64,000 bases of DNA from Amphibacillus sediminis NBRC 103570 (GCF_001552275.1 NZ_BCQW01000016.1:1-64000), one strand, 5' to 3'; numbered from the stretch's first letter, positions 36,585 to 46,084 are shown. The notes: generated from the sequence alone by a model not told the origin. Translations and numbers: made by a program.

Positions 36585-37367
36585 CTATCCCTTGTGTAAT
36601 ACTTCTTTAAGTAGCTGAGCAAAGTTGAATAAAATCGGTGGATCTTCTGGTAAGGGTCGACGTAAAATTAAATCGAATTCACGCTCTTGATATGTATCAT
36701 CAAATGCTACCTTATCTTCTATCCGACCACGCAAGCAATTCTTCAAGATGAAATAATCAAGTGGATTCTGGCTTTTTTTAATGGCACAAGCCAATATATA
36801 AAATCTCCCTGATGGAATACGATCAAAGACAACTCGGTTTTGGTTAACAATCGCCTGTCCCATCACCGGCTTATGGTTAGGAATTGGCTTATGAAATAAA
36901 CCAATGAAGGTTAAGCATGATTGCTCGTTCTCAGGATAGTGCAAGTGAATCGTACAACGATATTTTTTCTGATCAATAGGCTCAGAAAAAGTCACAGCTT
37001 GCTGATCAGATGGTTGTGTTTCATATTTTTTCAACACCTGAAACAGCCGATTAAGCTGAAGTTGATACTGCTTTGGCGATAATCCCGTATTTTTTTTGAA
37101 GTTACGAGCAAAAGTACCCGAACTTAAAAAACCCGAACTTAGCTGAGATTTTAAAACCGTGCTATCTTTTCCAATCAGTTGTTCAATACTCGTTTCCATT
37201 TTAATTGCCGAGCTATATTCCTTAGCAGAAAAACCGGTTAGCTTTTTTAATTCGCGACTAAAATGATATTTGCTGTAGCCAAAATGCTGGGCAATCTGTT
37301 CAATAGATTGATCGTCATTAGCATGCTCTTTCAAATAGATCAATATTTCTGGAATCAAATCCTTCAT
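36585..37367 (-). CDS. AraC-family regulator
   Basis: About 260 residues. Two helix-turn-helix units occupy the first 100 (IEQIAQHFGYSKYHFSRELK and SSGTFARNFKKNTGLSPKQY). The C-terminal effector domain is unlike GyrI and unassigned. ATG at 37367 follows GAGGAG; upstream Met codons lack a site. It lies near the VOC gene on the same strand and may control it. Confidence 0.8.
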   Translation of the reverse strand: MKDLIPEILIYLKEHANDDQSIEQIAQHFGYSKYHFSRELKKLTGFSAKEYSSAIKMETSIEQLIGKDSTVLKSQLSSGFLSSGTFARNFKKNTGLSPKQYQLQLNRLFQVLKKYETQPSDQQAVTFSEPIDQKKYRCTIHLHYPENEQSCLTFIGLFHKPIPNHKPVMGQAIVNQNRVVFDRIPSGRFYILACAIKKSQNPLDYFILKNCLRGRIEDKVAFDDTYQEREFDLILRRPLPEDPPILFNFAQLLKEVLHKG

Positions 37368-37564
37368 GGCAAGCTCCTCAAAAGATATCATTTTGTACCT
37401 ATTATTACAATTTATCCTTATATTAGAATATCTCAATCAGCTAAAAACAGTCCAGCCCAACCTTTGGAGAATAAATGTTGCCATAATGGTCTAAGATTAG
37501 TCTTTTTTCTAATAATTCTACTCCTCGATTAAAAGTTTAAAGCCAGACTGTTTGCTAGTTATAG

Positions 37565-38473
37565 TTATCGATATCCTGTTGGGTCTGCAGGCTTTCCTGC
37601 ATCCTGTACCTCTTCAATATAGCGCCAGCAATCAGGCTGTGAACCATCGAGATCGTAAAAATGATAATGCTTAGCAAGCTGGCCACTTGACAATGACTGG
37701 CCATTCCATCTAGATTTATTCGGATCTAAAGCTAAATTGGCCACAGCTCTCCCAATATATCGCGGTGTCTCTGAAATAACGAAGTGTGGCTCTTGTGCCA
37801 ATGCATCCTGCCAATTTGCTTCGCTCACGCCATATTCTTCAAGCATAATCTCGGAACGTAACCAACCCGGAGTTATCGACACAGCTGTACATTGATAGGG
37901 TTTTACTTCTTGGGCCTGAGACCAAGCTATTCTGTTTATTGAAGTTTTGGCCAGATCATAAAAAAGAGATAAGCGATAATGATCCGCATTATACGAAGCG
38001 GTACCATCCGTCACTTCAACCACTAAACCACCAGGGTTCTTAATTAGCAATGGCAGCGCATAGTGGCTTGTAATAATATGAGTATCAATAGCTAAACGAA
38101 GCATCCGAAAGCCTGCATCAAGCGAATGCTCCCAAATTGGAATATTCCATTCAGCCAAATATTCCGCTCCCCATATATCATTAACTAAGACATCCAATCG
38201 ACCTTGCTCTCGCTCAATTCTTTCGATCAGATTTTTAACCTGATCACGTTCTAAATGATCAACTTGGACGGCAATACCGGTTCCACCTGCTTGATTAACA
38301 AGTTCTGCCGTTTCCTCAATTGTTTCAGAACGGTTATATTCTGATTTTTGAGCTCGTGTCGTTCTCCCTGTTAAGTAAACGAGAAAACCAGCTGCACCTA
38401 ATTCTATTGCAATCCCTCGTCCTGCACCTCGCGTTGCACCAGCAACTAAAGCAACTTTTTTATTTGTCATCAT
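37565..38473 (-). CDS. Short-chain dehydrogenase/reductase
   Basis: 302 residues. The Rossmann motif is VALVAGATRGAGRGIAIELG (TGxxxGxG type). NDIWG replaces the usual NNAG, and the active site is carried by TDGTAS followed by Y...K in LFYDLAKTSINR. It oxidises or reduces an unknown alcohol or ketone with NAD(P). It is 84 bp downstream of an HTH regulator on the same strand. GGGGAAAA precedes the ATG. Confidence 0.83.
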   Translation of the reverse strand: MMTNKKVALVAGATRGAGRGIAIELGAAGFLVYLTGRTTRAQKSEYNRSETIEETAELVNQAGGTGIAVQVDHLERDQVKNLIERIEREQGRLDVLVNDIWGAEYLAEWNIPIWEHSLDAGFRMLRLAIDTHIITSHYALPLLIKNPGGLVVEVTDGTASYNADHYRLSLFYDLAKTSINRIAWSQAQEVKPYQCTAVSITPGWLRSEIMLEEYGVSEANWQDALAQEPHFVISETPRYIGRAVANLALDPNKSRWNGQSLSSGQLAKHYHFYDLDGSQPDCWRYIEEVQDAGKPADPTGYR

Positions 38474-38557
38474 TTTTCCCCTTATTCAAATAATTTTTTG
38501 CTCAAATTTAAACTGTTTTCCAGTAGGCGATCGTTGACTAAAACTAAACCAACAGCT

Positions 38558-39112
38558 CTAGACATGCTCTGAGGAACTTTCTCCACTATTGTTAGGAATA
38601 AACATTGACGCAAAAGTACGTGTCTTTCGATCAGGACGTTTCTCTTTCTTTGTAGCCTGCTCTAGTATTTCATTTATTGCATGAGTAAATTGCTCAAATT
38701 CTTGATCTGTAAGATGAAGTGGTGCATGCCAATAACCAAAGCCATCTTTCTGATAATGCTCTGGCGAGGTTGTCATAAGATAATCTGTTACTTGTTGGAG
38801 TAAGGTTGCCTGAAAAACGGTGAAATACTGTAAATGCTCCTCGGCAGAAGCGGTTAGGAACTCATCTTGATTAATTTGGAGCTGATCTTGATTAACCGCA
38901 TAAAGATGCTCCGCTTTTCCCCTAACATTTTTGGTGTCGACAATACGTATAATAGCAGCATCGCTTAGCAGTTTCATCTGACGATATAAGGTGGCCTGTG
39001 GTACATCACCCAATCGCTCCATTAATTGATAGGTTGTAAGTGGTTGATTGACTAATAATTGCTGGACAATTCGTGTTCGAACTGGATGTAGTAATAAATC
39101 AATCTTTTTCAA
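38558..39112 (-). CDS. ArsR-like winged-helix regulator
   Basis: 184 residues. HPVRTRIVQQLLVNQPLTTY, then LMERLGDVPQATLYRQMKLL, is the winged helix; the helical C-terminal half (about 95-165) resembles the YdfF/YcbP-type dimerisation part of HTH_20 proteins. TTG at 39112 follows GGGG at about 9 bases. It probably regulates the SDR gene downstream. Confidence 0.78.
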   Translation of the reverse strand: MKKIDLLLHPVRTRIVQQLLVNQPLTTYQLMERLGDVPQATLYRQMKLLSDAAIIRIVDTKNVRGKAEHLYAVNQDQLQINQDEFLTASAEEHLQYFTVFQATLLQQVTDYLMTTSPEHYQKDGFGYWHAPLHLTDQEFEQFTHAINEILEQATKKEKRPDRKTRTFASMFIPNNSGESSSEHV

Positions 39113-39330
39113 CAGTAAGACCCCTTTTTATTATCATTTTATATAACGATAATAAAATCTCTAATAGATGTCAACTTATAATCCTACCAAAGTTAGCTCA
39201 ATGACAGGATCAGTGTTGAGACGAAGTCTGAAGATACTAGGTCCCCTTTCTACAAACCCAAAAGCAGAAGGCGTAGCTTCGCCAAAGATTAAGCTTGTTC
39301 ACTTTTCCGTCATTCCTTTTAATGGTCTAG

Positions 39331-39756
39331 TCAATCAAAGATACCTTTTCCCTGTCGAACTGCATCCTTAATAAAATCAATTAATGCTTCCCGTGATAAC
39401 TGTGAGTCTTGAAGCCATTTAGCTTGTTTCTCTGTAATCGGCTCATACTTCGATCCCCATAACGATAACTCAATTAACACAGGAATAAGGTCCAGCCCCT
39501 TTTCTGTTAATTGATAGAGATCTTTACGCTTATCTGATGGGTGTGGTTTCTTTTTAATCAGCCCCTCTTGTTCTAAACTCTGTAACCGATTGGTTAAAAT
39601 ATTTCGGGCAATTCCTTCATCAGAATTTAGAAATTCTCCAAAGGTATGCTTATTCGCAAAAATAAGATCACGAATAATTAATAGTGACCAAGTATCTCCT
39701 AGCATTTGTAAAGAGAAATTAATTGGACAATCAGACCGTAATTTTTTATTTATCAT
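39331..39756 (-). CDS. HxlR-family regulator
   Basis: 141 residues. FSLQMLGDTWSLLIIRDLIF, then FGEFLNSDEGIARNILTNRL and KDLYQLTEKGLDL, define HxlR (DUF24) winged-helix proteins. The usual redox cysteine near the N-terminus is present in SDCP. It is divergent from the YCII-like gene, 84 bp apart, and likely controls it. GGAG precedes the ATG. Confidence 0.87.
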   Translation of the reverse strand: MINKKLRSDCPINFSLQMLGDTWSLLIIRDLIFANKHTFGEFLNSDEGIARNILTNRLQSLEQEGLIKKKPHPSDKRKDLYQLTEKGLDLIPVLIELSLWGSKYEPITEKQAKWLQDSQLSREALIDFIKDAVRQGKGIFD

Positions 39757-39840
39757 TTCTTCACTCCTTGCATTCTATTGATCATTCAAGTATAATTAAT
39801 TCAGTTTTAAAATGCAACTGAAAACAAAGAGGTGTTGATT

Positions 39841-40134
39841 GTGAAAATGATGCTTATTTATCATGGCGGCAAAGTCCCAACTGATCAGCGAGCAGATAAT
39901 ATAAGGCAACTTTGGGAATGGTTAGACGAGCTTAAAGCAGATGGTCTTGAAATCGCACGTTTTGCAGGATCAGGATTAACAACACTTACAGATCAAGGAG
40001 CGACACCGTATCAAGGGGATATTTTTGGTGCATCAATTATCGATGTAGATTCTGAAGAACAGGCACTTGAACGGATTCAAAACTGGCCCGAGCTACAATA
40101 CGGAGGAAAAATTGATTTGATTCAGTCATTGTAA
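39841..40134 (+). CDS. YCII-like small protein
   Basis: About 97 residues. MKMMLIYHGG, then EWLDELKADGLEIARF, FGASIIDVDSEEQALERIQN and WPELQYGGKIDLIQSL follow the alpha/beta ferredoxin-like YCII pattern (DGPFAE-type cousins). Its function is unknown; in other genomes it pairs with HxlR or sigma factors. GTG at 39841 is chosen because AGAGGTG lies 6 bases upstream. Confidence 0.72.
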   Translation: MKMMLIYHGGKVPTDQRADNIRQLWEWLDELKADGLEIARFAGSGLTTLTDQGATPYQGDIFGASIIDVDSEEQALERIQNWPELQYGGKIDLIQSL

Positions 40135-40199
40135 TTGTTAAAACGTATTCATTATCCTTTCAGGTGAAGGGTATCTACAGCCAGCATAAAAAGTTAATG

Positions 40200-40247
40200 T
40201 GGAGCATAGGCTTTGAGAAAAGAAAAACACTATGCTCCATTTTATTA
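40200..40247. terminator. Terminator between convergent YCII-like and DinB genes
   Basis: TGGAGCATAG / CTATGCTCCA stem with a 20-nt loop, followed by TTTTATTATTT on the plus strand. It can also slow minus-strand transcripts. Confidence 0.75.
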
Positions 40248-40760
40248 TTTAAGATATCGCTCTTGTAAAACATTAAGATGATGTTTCTCATGACCAGCTA
40301 TAATAAAAGGTAAGGCACGAGCTGTAACCAATTCTTCTTCTACAATTGCCTGATTCAACTCATTTTCAACTGTTATGCCCTTTATGGTAAACAAGGTCGT
40401 TTGTCGAACATGCTGGTAATATTCAAGGAGTTCTCCAGGTTGATACTGGTCAAAGGATGCAGCTAAAACAAAATCATCCTGATCATAGCCAGAGATGCTC
40501 AGATGATTTTCTCTAGTTAAACGAAATAAACGATAATGCATGATGATTTCATTGTCAATCAAATGACCTAAAACCTCACGAACTGTCCATTTATTAGGGG
40601 AATATTGATATGACCAGACTTGTTCTGATAATGGTCTAAGCAGATTAACCAGGTCATCAGCTTGGTTAGTGAGTACCTGCTCGACATCTTGATCTACAAC
40701 TCGTTTGACGTAGGGACTAAAATAAGCGGCGTATTCATTCTCTAATGGTTTATTTATCAT
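40245..40760 (-). CDS. DinB-family protein
   Basis: 171 residues, four-helix bundle. The three-histidine metal site is visible as His in VLGHLIDNE and the pair in AGHEKHHLNVL. The family includes metal-dependent thiol S-transferases (bacillithiol or mycothiol type); DNA-damage induction is known only for the founder. GAGGTG precedes the ATG. Monocistronic. Confidence 0.83.
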   Translation of the reverse strand: MINKPLENEYAAYFSPYVKRVVDQDVEQVLTNQADDLVNLLRPLSEQVWSYQYSPNKWTVREVLGHLIDNEIIMHYRLFRLTRENHLSISGYDQDDFVLAASFDQYQPGELLEYYQHVRQTTLFTIKGITVENELNQAIVEEELVTARALPFIIAGHEKHHLNVLQERYLK

Positions 40761-40830
40761 TTGGTCACCTCTACTGATTTGATTATTTAATTATAGTACT
40801 ATTTCGTACAAAAGTTAATAAGTACCTTAT

Positions 40831-41021
40831 CACATTCACCTTGGCGAATTTGCGCCAAATTTTATCGAACTTCGCTCGGTAAATTTCCGCTGAAAGTCTG
40901 TGCCATCCACCGAAGTCCTTAACTTGATTCAGCCAGGTTTTCCTCGAACTAAATCAAAGACAAACAGGCATTGATCTAACCATTTATAAGCAGTAGGAGA
41001 ATGCTGCTGAATGAAGTTAAG
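40831..41021 (-). repeat. Family B element (B-7)
   Basis: Has CACCTTGGCGAATTTGCG, TTTTATCGAACTTCGCTCGG, TTAACTTGATTCAGCC and a terminal GCTGAATGAAGTTAA. It ends 44 bases before the VOC start codon. Confidence 0.82.
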
Positions 41022-41064
41022 AAGGTAATGTTTATCATTAGACAGAGAAAAGGAGTTGGTTATC

Positions 41065-41463
41065 ATGTTACAAGGTTCACTTCACCATTTGGAGCTTTAT
41101 GTATCTGACCTTAAGCGATCGACCCAGTTTTGGGGATGGTTTTTAGAATCATTAGGTTACCAGCCCTATCAAAAATGGAAGCTTGGACAAAGCTGGAGGC
41201 TAGGTGAAACCTATATCGTCTTTGTACAGACAGAAGCAAAATATACCGAGGTTCCTTATCATCGCTGCCAAGTAGGCTTAAATCATTTGGCCTTTCAAGC
41301 AAATTCTCGTCAACACGTTGATACCATAACTGATACGATCAAAGATAAAGGGATACCGCTCCTGTATCCTGATAAACACCCTTACGCCGGTGGTAAAGAC
41401 CATTATGCGGTTTATTTTGAAGACCCTGACCGGATTAAGGTTGAGCTTGTAGCTCCCCATTAA
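41065..41463 (+). CDS. VOC family protein
   Basis: About 132 residues. LHHLELYVSDLKRSTQFWGW is the first metal-His strand and HYAVYFEDPDRIKVELVAPH the last, with Glu in KVEL. The pattern resembles fosfomycin-resistance-like and 'glyoxalase' VOC dimers, but no substrate can be named. ATG at 41065 is chosen because AAAGGAG lies about 10 bases upstream. Confidence 0.8.
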   Translation: MLQGSLHHLELYVSDLKRSTQFWGWFLESLGYQPYQKWKLGQSWRLGETYIVFVQTEAKYTEVPYHRCQVGLNHLAFQANSRQHVDTITDTIKDKGIPLLYPDKHPYAGGKDHYAVYFEDPDRIKVELVAPH

Positions 41464-41514
41464 ACGGCGAGATTGGCAGTGTCTCAGATCAAAAGGTAAG
41501 CCCTCTCCTCGTCA

Positions 41515-41606
41515 ATAAAGTGAAACTTCGTTCAATCGGGTTTCGAAGCATAGAAAATGTGCTCGTGTAGACGTTGCGACACGACGAATGCCAGTTACAC
41601 TGCGAT
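41515..41606 (-). repeat. Family A element with internal deletion (A-5)
   Basis: 92 bp. The left 70 bases (ATAAAGTGAAACTTCG to GACGTTGCGACACGACG) are joined to the terminal CCAGTTACACTGCG, followed by ATAAA. Both ends are perfect, so this is a miniature of the family. From here to 41825 there is no gene. Confidence 0.85.
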
Positions 41607-41825
41607 AAAAGCTTAAAGAGATGATTAAGTCAATGGGATGAAGCATTCATGACGATAATATCTAGCATAACGTTTCTCTGACTGTAAAAGCCATAAAAGC
41701 GAATAGGACAACACTAAGCTCGGCATCCCTTTTTAAGCCTATCTTCGCCGTTTAAGCTCCTTTTTTCTCCTTTGTGGAATTTTACTCGCAAATTACCTTG
41801 ACCTCTGCCCCCTTGATTTATAAAC

Positions 41826-42782
41826 CTAGCTGACCAGTAGTTGATAATCTCGTTTTAATGCAGCTAATGCCTGCATGACTGGTTGTGCTTTTTCGGATTT
41901 ACTTAAGGGTTGGCCCATACATAATGGTGTTTTTTGATAAAGCTTTCTCACCTTTAAGGGAATTCCTTGAGCTGATAAATCATGACTTATTTTAATTTGA
42001 TCTGGCTTTCTTGTCAGTAACGCTACATATTGGTTAACCTGCTTTTGATCAGATCGATATAAAATTGATAGTAATTCAGCATCAGTTAATAAGGCTAATC
42101 CATGCTTTGTGCTGTTAGCTAGTTCCTGTTTTACTGCTTCTATTAAAAGTTGGTCAGCTGCCATTAGTAATGGAGATAAAAATAGCTGATGATCCAGATA
42201 GATTAATTCAAGTAATTGACAACCTGTCTCTTCATCAGTCACTACTCCAGATTCATTACACCGGATTTTTTCAAGTAGCTTTCTCGGTAATATTTTAATT
42301 TGTCCAGCCATATATGTATCACGCAAAAAGCTATCTAAATGATCGAGTCCCATTACTTCTGCAGTTCCAGTAAGTGGGCTTGGTCCATTTAAGTAATCAA
42401 TTACATCTTGAGGCAGTATATTAATTTCCGCTAAAATGTTCGTGATCTCCGGATCGCAAATATAGGCTTCAGTAAGCTGATGATGATTAAAACCTAACGC
42501 ACTTTCAAGAGCATGAGAGAATGGTAAATGACCAATATCATGCAAAATAGCAGCAACTCTGATAAGATCGTTTTCAGGAAAATATCGGGCCGTTAATCGC
42601 CAAACCCCTAGCGTATGTTCAAATCGTGAATGAACGACAGGGCTAACAAGTGCTCCAGCACCATAATGAGCTAAGTGCTTTAATCTTCTTAAATAGCTGG
42701 TCTGAAAAAGTGCCTCTTCCCATGGATGCATCACTTCTTTAGGATAGAGCGGTTCATCTATTAATATGGAGTTATCTAGCAC
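41826..42782 (-). CDS. HD-domain phosphohydrolase
   Basis: 318 residues. SRFEHTLGVWRL, then AAILHDIGHLPFSHALES supply the H...HD...D metal motif of the dGTPase/SAMHD1-like HD family (B. subtilis YwfO type). It probably hydrolyses a nucleotide or phosphoester in the cytosol. GTG at 42782 follows GAGAGGATAAGT. Monocistronic. Confidence 0.82.
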   Translation of the reverse strand: MLDNSILIDEPLYPKEVMHPWEEALFQTSYLRRLKHLAHYGAGALVSPVVHSRFEHTLGVWRLTARYFPENDLIRVAAILHDIGHLPFSHALESALGFNHHQLTEAYICDPEITNILAEINILPQDVIDYLNGPSPLTGTAEVMGLDHLDSFLRDTYMAGQIKILPRKLLEKIRCNESGVVTDEETGCQLLELIYLDHQLFLSPLLMAADQLLIEAVKQELANSTKHGLALLTDAELLSILYRSDQKQVNQYVALLTRKPDQIKISHDLSAQGIPLKVRKLYQKTPLCMGQPLSKSEKAQPVMQALAALKRDYQLLVS

Positions 42783-42944
42783 ACTTATCCTCTCCCATCT
42801 GCTTCTTTCTAAGTTAATAGATATTCGCCACTTTAACCTATGCCACTATTCGATGTCAAATGATAATAATCAAATAGATCAAATTTACTTCGACAAAAGC
42901 ACGGGTAGCTGTTGCAAAATTTGATGAACAAAACTCCAAAACAA

Positions 42945-42958
42945 TGAAAGGGTTTTCA
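42945..42958 (+). promoter_or_regulatory. cre-like CcpA site upstream of the PL9 pectate lyase
   Basis: TGAAAGGGTTTTCA matches the cre consensus TGWAANCGNTNWCA at 13 of 14 positions and is 48 bp before the ATG. Confidence 0.6.
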
Positions 42959-43006
42959 TTAACTTTCTCGAAGTTTAGTCTATACCCTATAAAGGAGGAA
43001 AAAACG

Positions 43007-44290
43007 ATGTTCAAAAAGTTGCGATTACTCTCCATGTTTATCTCGTTCTTATTCTTGTTCAGCCTGCTTTCATTGCTAGAATTAAATGCTTCACAGGAAT
43101 CATTCGTTATCCCAGATGGAGATCGGACATTTTATGTTGCTCCTCACGGTAACAATAGTCATAATGGTTCAATCTCTGCACCGTTTGCTACTCTGCAGTA
43201 TGCTGTTAATCAAGCTCAACCGGGTGATGTGATCGTCGTTCGTGGTGGAACCTACCATGAAAACACTCGAATTGACATTAATAGAAATGGCACAGAAAAC
43301 AAACCGATCGTCATTACGGCTTACCCTGGTGAAACACCTACATTTAATTTTTGGGCACAGGAGGAATTACCTGGACGTGATGGTATTCGTCTAAACGGTG
43401 ACTACTGGCATATGATCGGATTACACGTAACAGGAGCTGGTGGCAATGGATTTCGAATTCATGGTAGCTATAATACATTAGAACAGTCAGTCGCTTATCA
43501 AAATCGTTTAACCGGTATTCACCTTGAAGATGGCTCGTATAATCTAATTAAAAATAATGACAGCTTCCGTAACTTTAACCTTCGTGGTCGTGTTGGAAAT
43601 ATGTCTGATGGATTTGCCGCAAAATATGAAGCATTAGGACCTGGTAATATCTTTTACGGAAATCGGGCTTGGGAAAACTCTGATGATGGCTTTGACCTCT
43701 GGATGGCAAGCAGTACAATTGTGATCGAAAATAACTGGTCTTTTGACAATGGCAATGCAGCCATTTGGAATCACCCAAACTTTGAGGGGAACGGAAATGG
43801 TTTCAAGTTAGGAGGAAACCATATTGCAGGTAATCATATTGTCCGAAACAATATCGCCTTTAACAATCATGGTAAAGGCTTTGATCACAATAATAATACA
43901 GGTTCTTTAACGCTGATTCACAATACTGGGTACCATAACGGCATAACACACAATGGACGTAATTTTGATTTCCCTAATAACCCAGTCGATGGAGGTAATC
44001 ATATCCTTATTAACAATTTAAGTGCAATGGCTCCAGTAAATGAACGGATTGCTAATTCCTCCATCCAGCAAGGCAATAGCTGGCAAATAGCAGATGTCAC
44101 GCCAAGTATGTTTTTTAGTGTCGATACCTCACTTGCTAAACGACCACGTCAGCCAGATGGTTCCCTACCAGATATTCGTCTATTTGAACCACGACCTAAT
44201 AGCTTTTTGGTCAATGGCGGGGTAGACATCGGTGAACCTTATCATGGCACTGCTCCAGATATCGGGGCTGTTCCCTACTCAGGACAATAA
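43007..44290 (+). CDS. Secreted pectate lyase, family PL9
   Basis: About 427 residues. It has a Sec signal peptide (FKKLRLLSMFISFLFLFSLL, cleavage near NAS-QES). A right-handed parallel beta-helix begins at TFYVAPHGNNSHNGS. The segment DGFAAKYEALGPGNIFYGNR followed by AWENSDDGFDLW is diagnostic of PL9 (Pel9A), providing the calcium-binding Asp cluster; the catalytic base of that family is a Lys further on. It cleaves polygalacturonate outside the cell by beta-elimination. ATG at 43007 is chosen because AAAGGAGG lies 7 bases upstream and the signal peptide begins there. Confidence 0.9.
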   Translation: MFKKLRLLSMFISFLFLFSLLSLLELNASQESFVIPDGDRTFYVAPHGNNSHNGSISAPFATLQYAVNQAQPGDVIVVRGGTYHENTRIDINRNGTENKPIVITAYPGETPTFNFWAQEELPGRDGIRLNGDYWHMIGLHVTGAGGNGFRIHGSYNTLEQSVAYQNRLTGIHLEDGSYNLIKNNDSFRNFNLRGRVGNMSDGFAAKYEALGPGNIFYGNRAWENSDDGFDLWMASSTIVIENNWSFDNGNAAIWNHPNFEGNGNGFKLGGNHIAGNHIVRNNIAFNNHGKGFDHNNNTGSLTLIHNTGYHNGITHNGRNFDFPNNPVDGGNHILINNLSAMAPVNERIANSSIQQGNSWQIADVTPSMFFSVDTSLAKRPRQPDGSLPDIRLFEPRPNSFLVNGGVDIGEPYHGTAPDIGAVPYSGQ

Positions 44291-44319
44291 TCATTGATAG
44301 AGTTAACAGTCCAATGGAA

Positions 44320-44567
44320 ATAAAGTAAAACTTCGTTCAGCGGGGGTTCAACGCATAGGATGTGCTCGTGCAGACGTTGCGACACAACGTCGCGAACTTA
44401 GTCAGCTTCCTCTCTCCCCCACTGAACGTTAGCTGAACCAATCGGGCCGTTACTGGCTGTTGGATCTCCCACTTAGACATGACGTGTTCCCTTATTTATT
44501 GAAGCGGGAGGCTTACAAAAGCCCTTCGATGGGGCGAGTAATCGCAGTCCCAGTCAGTTACCCTGCG
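44320..44567 (-). repeat. Family A element, full copy (A-6)
   Basis: 248 bp with both terminal structures. Its TTTAT end abuts the half element B-8 at exactly the TTTATCGAGC position of the B consensus, so this is a second insertion of A into that hairpin. Confidence 0.88.
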
Positions 44568-44679
44568 ATAAATTTCCGCTGAAAATCTGTCCAGGTTTGT
44601 ACCTCACTAAATGGAATACATATTTGCATTCATCTCACCACTTATAAAAGGGCCGTCTTTCTTCTGAATGAAGCTATAA
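44568..44679 (-). repeat. Family B element, half copy (B-8), supplying a stop codon
   Basis: It begins with ATAAATTTCCGCTGAAAATC, continues to CACCACTTATAAAAG and ends CTGAATGAAGCTATAA. The far half of B is missing beyond A-6. The CTA at 44674-44676 is the stop codon (TAG) of the DinB-like gene. Confidence 0.8.
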
Positions 44680-45222
44680 CAGCTTATAATAAGCTCGCAG
44701 TAAATTAAAGTGATGTTGCTCATGAATCCCTAGTAAATCAATACTTTGAATTAAGTTGGGATAATGTGCAATTGGATCAGGGTAACGAATATGACCCGCC
44801 ACTTCTTCTTTCACATCTACCAACATCTCCTTAAGTAACTGAGTCTCCTGTTCGATCGCATCAGTTAACTCAATAAACGTTAGCTTCCGCTTCCTTTCTT
44901 CAGGCGGTGCAATAATTGATGGAGCCTTCATTGATTGATCACGTTTCGTCGTATATTCTTTATAAATATTATAGCTATTGGTAGGATACGGTTTTTTACT
45001 TCGTAATCGAGCAAGTGGCTTAGCCAAAGGTAAATAAAAGTGATTAAGTTGTCTAAATCTTCTAATCATTAAATAGAGATGGTAATAGGTTTCACCAATC
45101 GACCACTTATCAACGCGGGCCCGTTTCCATTCCAAATCTTGATAACTACTTATCTCGTGCTGAAATACTTCTCTTTGTTGATCGAGTTTATTAAAATGTT
45201 TGGCTAAATATGTACTCTCCAT
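44674..45222 (-). CDS. DinB-like four-helix protein
   Basis: 182 residues. DKWSIGETYYHLYLMIRRF and a C-terminal HEQHHFNLLRAYYKL carry the His residues expected of a DinB_2 metal site. A charged insertion (about 85-115) is longer than usual. The role is unknown. It starts 17 bp after the DUF6920-like gene, so they share a transcript. The stop codon lies within repeat B-8. Confidence 0.75.
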   Translation of the reverse strand: MESTYLAKHFNKLDQQREVFQHEISSYQDLEWKRARVDKWSIGETYYHLYLMIRRFRQLNHFYLPLAKPLARLRSKKPYPTNSYNIYKEYTTKRDQSMKAPSIIAPPEERKRKLTFIELTDAIEQETQLLKEMLVDVKEEVAGHIRYPDPIAHYPNLIQSIDLLGIHEQHHFNLLRAYYKLL

Positions 45223-45238
45223 TTAACATTGTTCCTTT

Positions 45239-46084
45239 CTAATAGGCTGAAGGTTGATCATATTCAACCGCTTGAATTTCAAAGTTAAACCAATTATATT
45301 CCCCTGAATCCAAATCCCATGTAATTTGACCTTTTGTCGGTACCTTAAAATCTTGAAATGTCTGATAGTTCTCAATGTGAACCAGCCATCTTTCTAGCCG
45401 AAACTCGCCGTCAAATTCACCATAGCGATCTGCTTCAAACATGATCACTTCACCATCGTTATTAAAGGTAAAAATTCCTGAAGCTTCAATACCTTGATAT
45501 GTTAACGTTGCCTTAGCCTGTTGATCATTGAGCTCTTCCCATACGATATAAGAACTGAGAGCCGCCGTTGGAAACCAAGCAATCTCAGCTAAATAACGTA
45601 CTAATGTACCTTGATCAATTTCCTTCCCCTTTGCATCAGCGACCGTAAATAACGCTAATGGCTTAATTAACATATTGCCTTTGCCATCTATGTATTTATC
45701 TCGAGCTAAAATGTTGAACAGTGGCGCAGCTTTTACATTGGCCTTCCAAATAAAAGCCGGCGTTTGGGTGGTAAAATATTGCTCAGCTTCAACCTCCATC
45801 CAAGGCTTATCTTCAGCCAATCGCATTTGGGCTGATTGTTTTAATCTAACTGTTGTGACGTTCTTACTATTAACCACACCCGCATAACGAAGCCAGCTTT
45901 GCACATTGTTCGGTAATCGCTTTAAATCTTGTTCAGTAATTTGGTTGCCAGTCGATGTCATGTCACTAAAAAGTGTCGTAATTTCTTTTTTGACCATTCG
46001 ATCAAAAGATATCCTTGCCCCATAAACGATTATTATTAATATCACAATCCCAATTAATAAAACACTTAAGATAAATCTAAGCAT
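45239..46084 (-). CDS. Membrane-anchored DUF6920/DUF6544-like protein
   Basis: 281 residues. One N-terminal transmembrane helix (about 4-24) is followed by LPNNVQSWLRYAGVV, a motif typical of the uncharacterised DUF6544 (now DUF6920) family, and a beta-rich extracellular domain. Function is unknown. AAGGAGGG precedes the ATG. Upstream gene of the DinB-like partner. Confidence 0.7.
   Translation of the reverse strand: MLRFILSVLLIGIVILIIIVYGARISFDRMVKKEITTLFSDMTSTGNQITEQDLKRLPNNVQSWLRYAGVVNSKNVTTVRLKQSAQMRLAEDKPWMEVEAEQYFTTQTPAFIWKANVKAAPLFNILARDKYIDGKGNMLIKPLALFTVADAKGKEIDQGTLVRYLAEIAWFPTAALSSYIVWEELNDQQAKATLTYQGIEASGIFTFNNDGEVIMFEADRYGEFDGEFRLERWLVHIENYQTFQDFKVPTKGQITWDLDSGEYNWFNFEIQAVEYDQPSAY

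Noticed and set aside
39168-39371. 67-codon plus-strand ORF
   Set aside because: Overlaps the HxlR gene on the other strand, no ribosome site.
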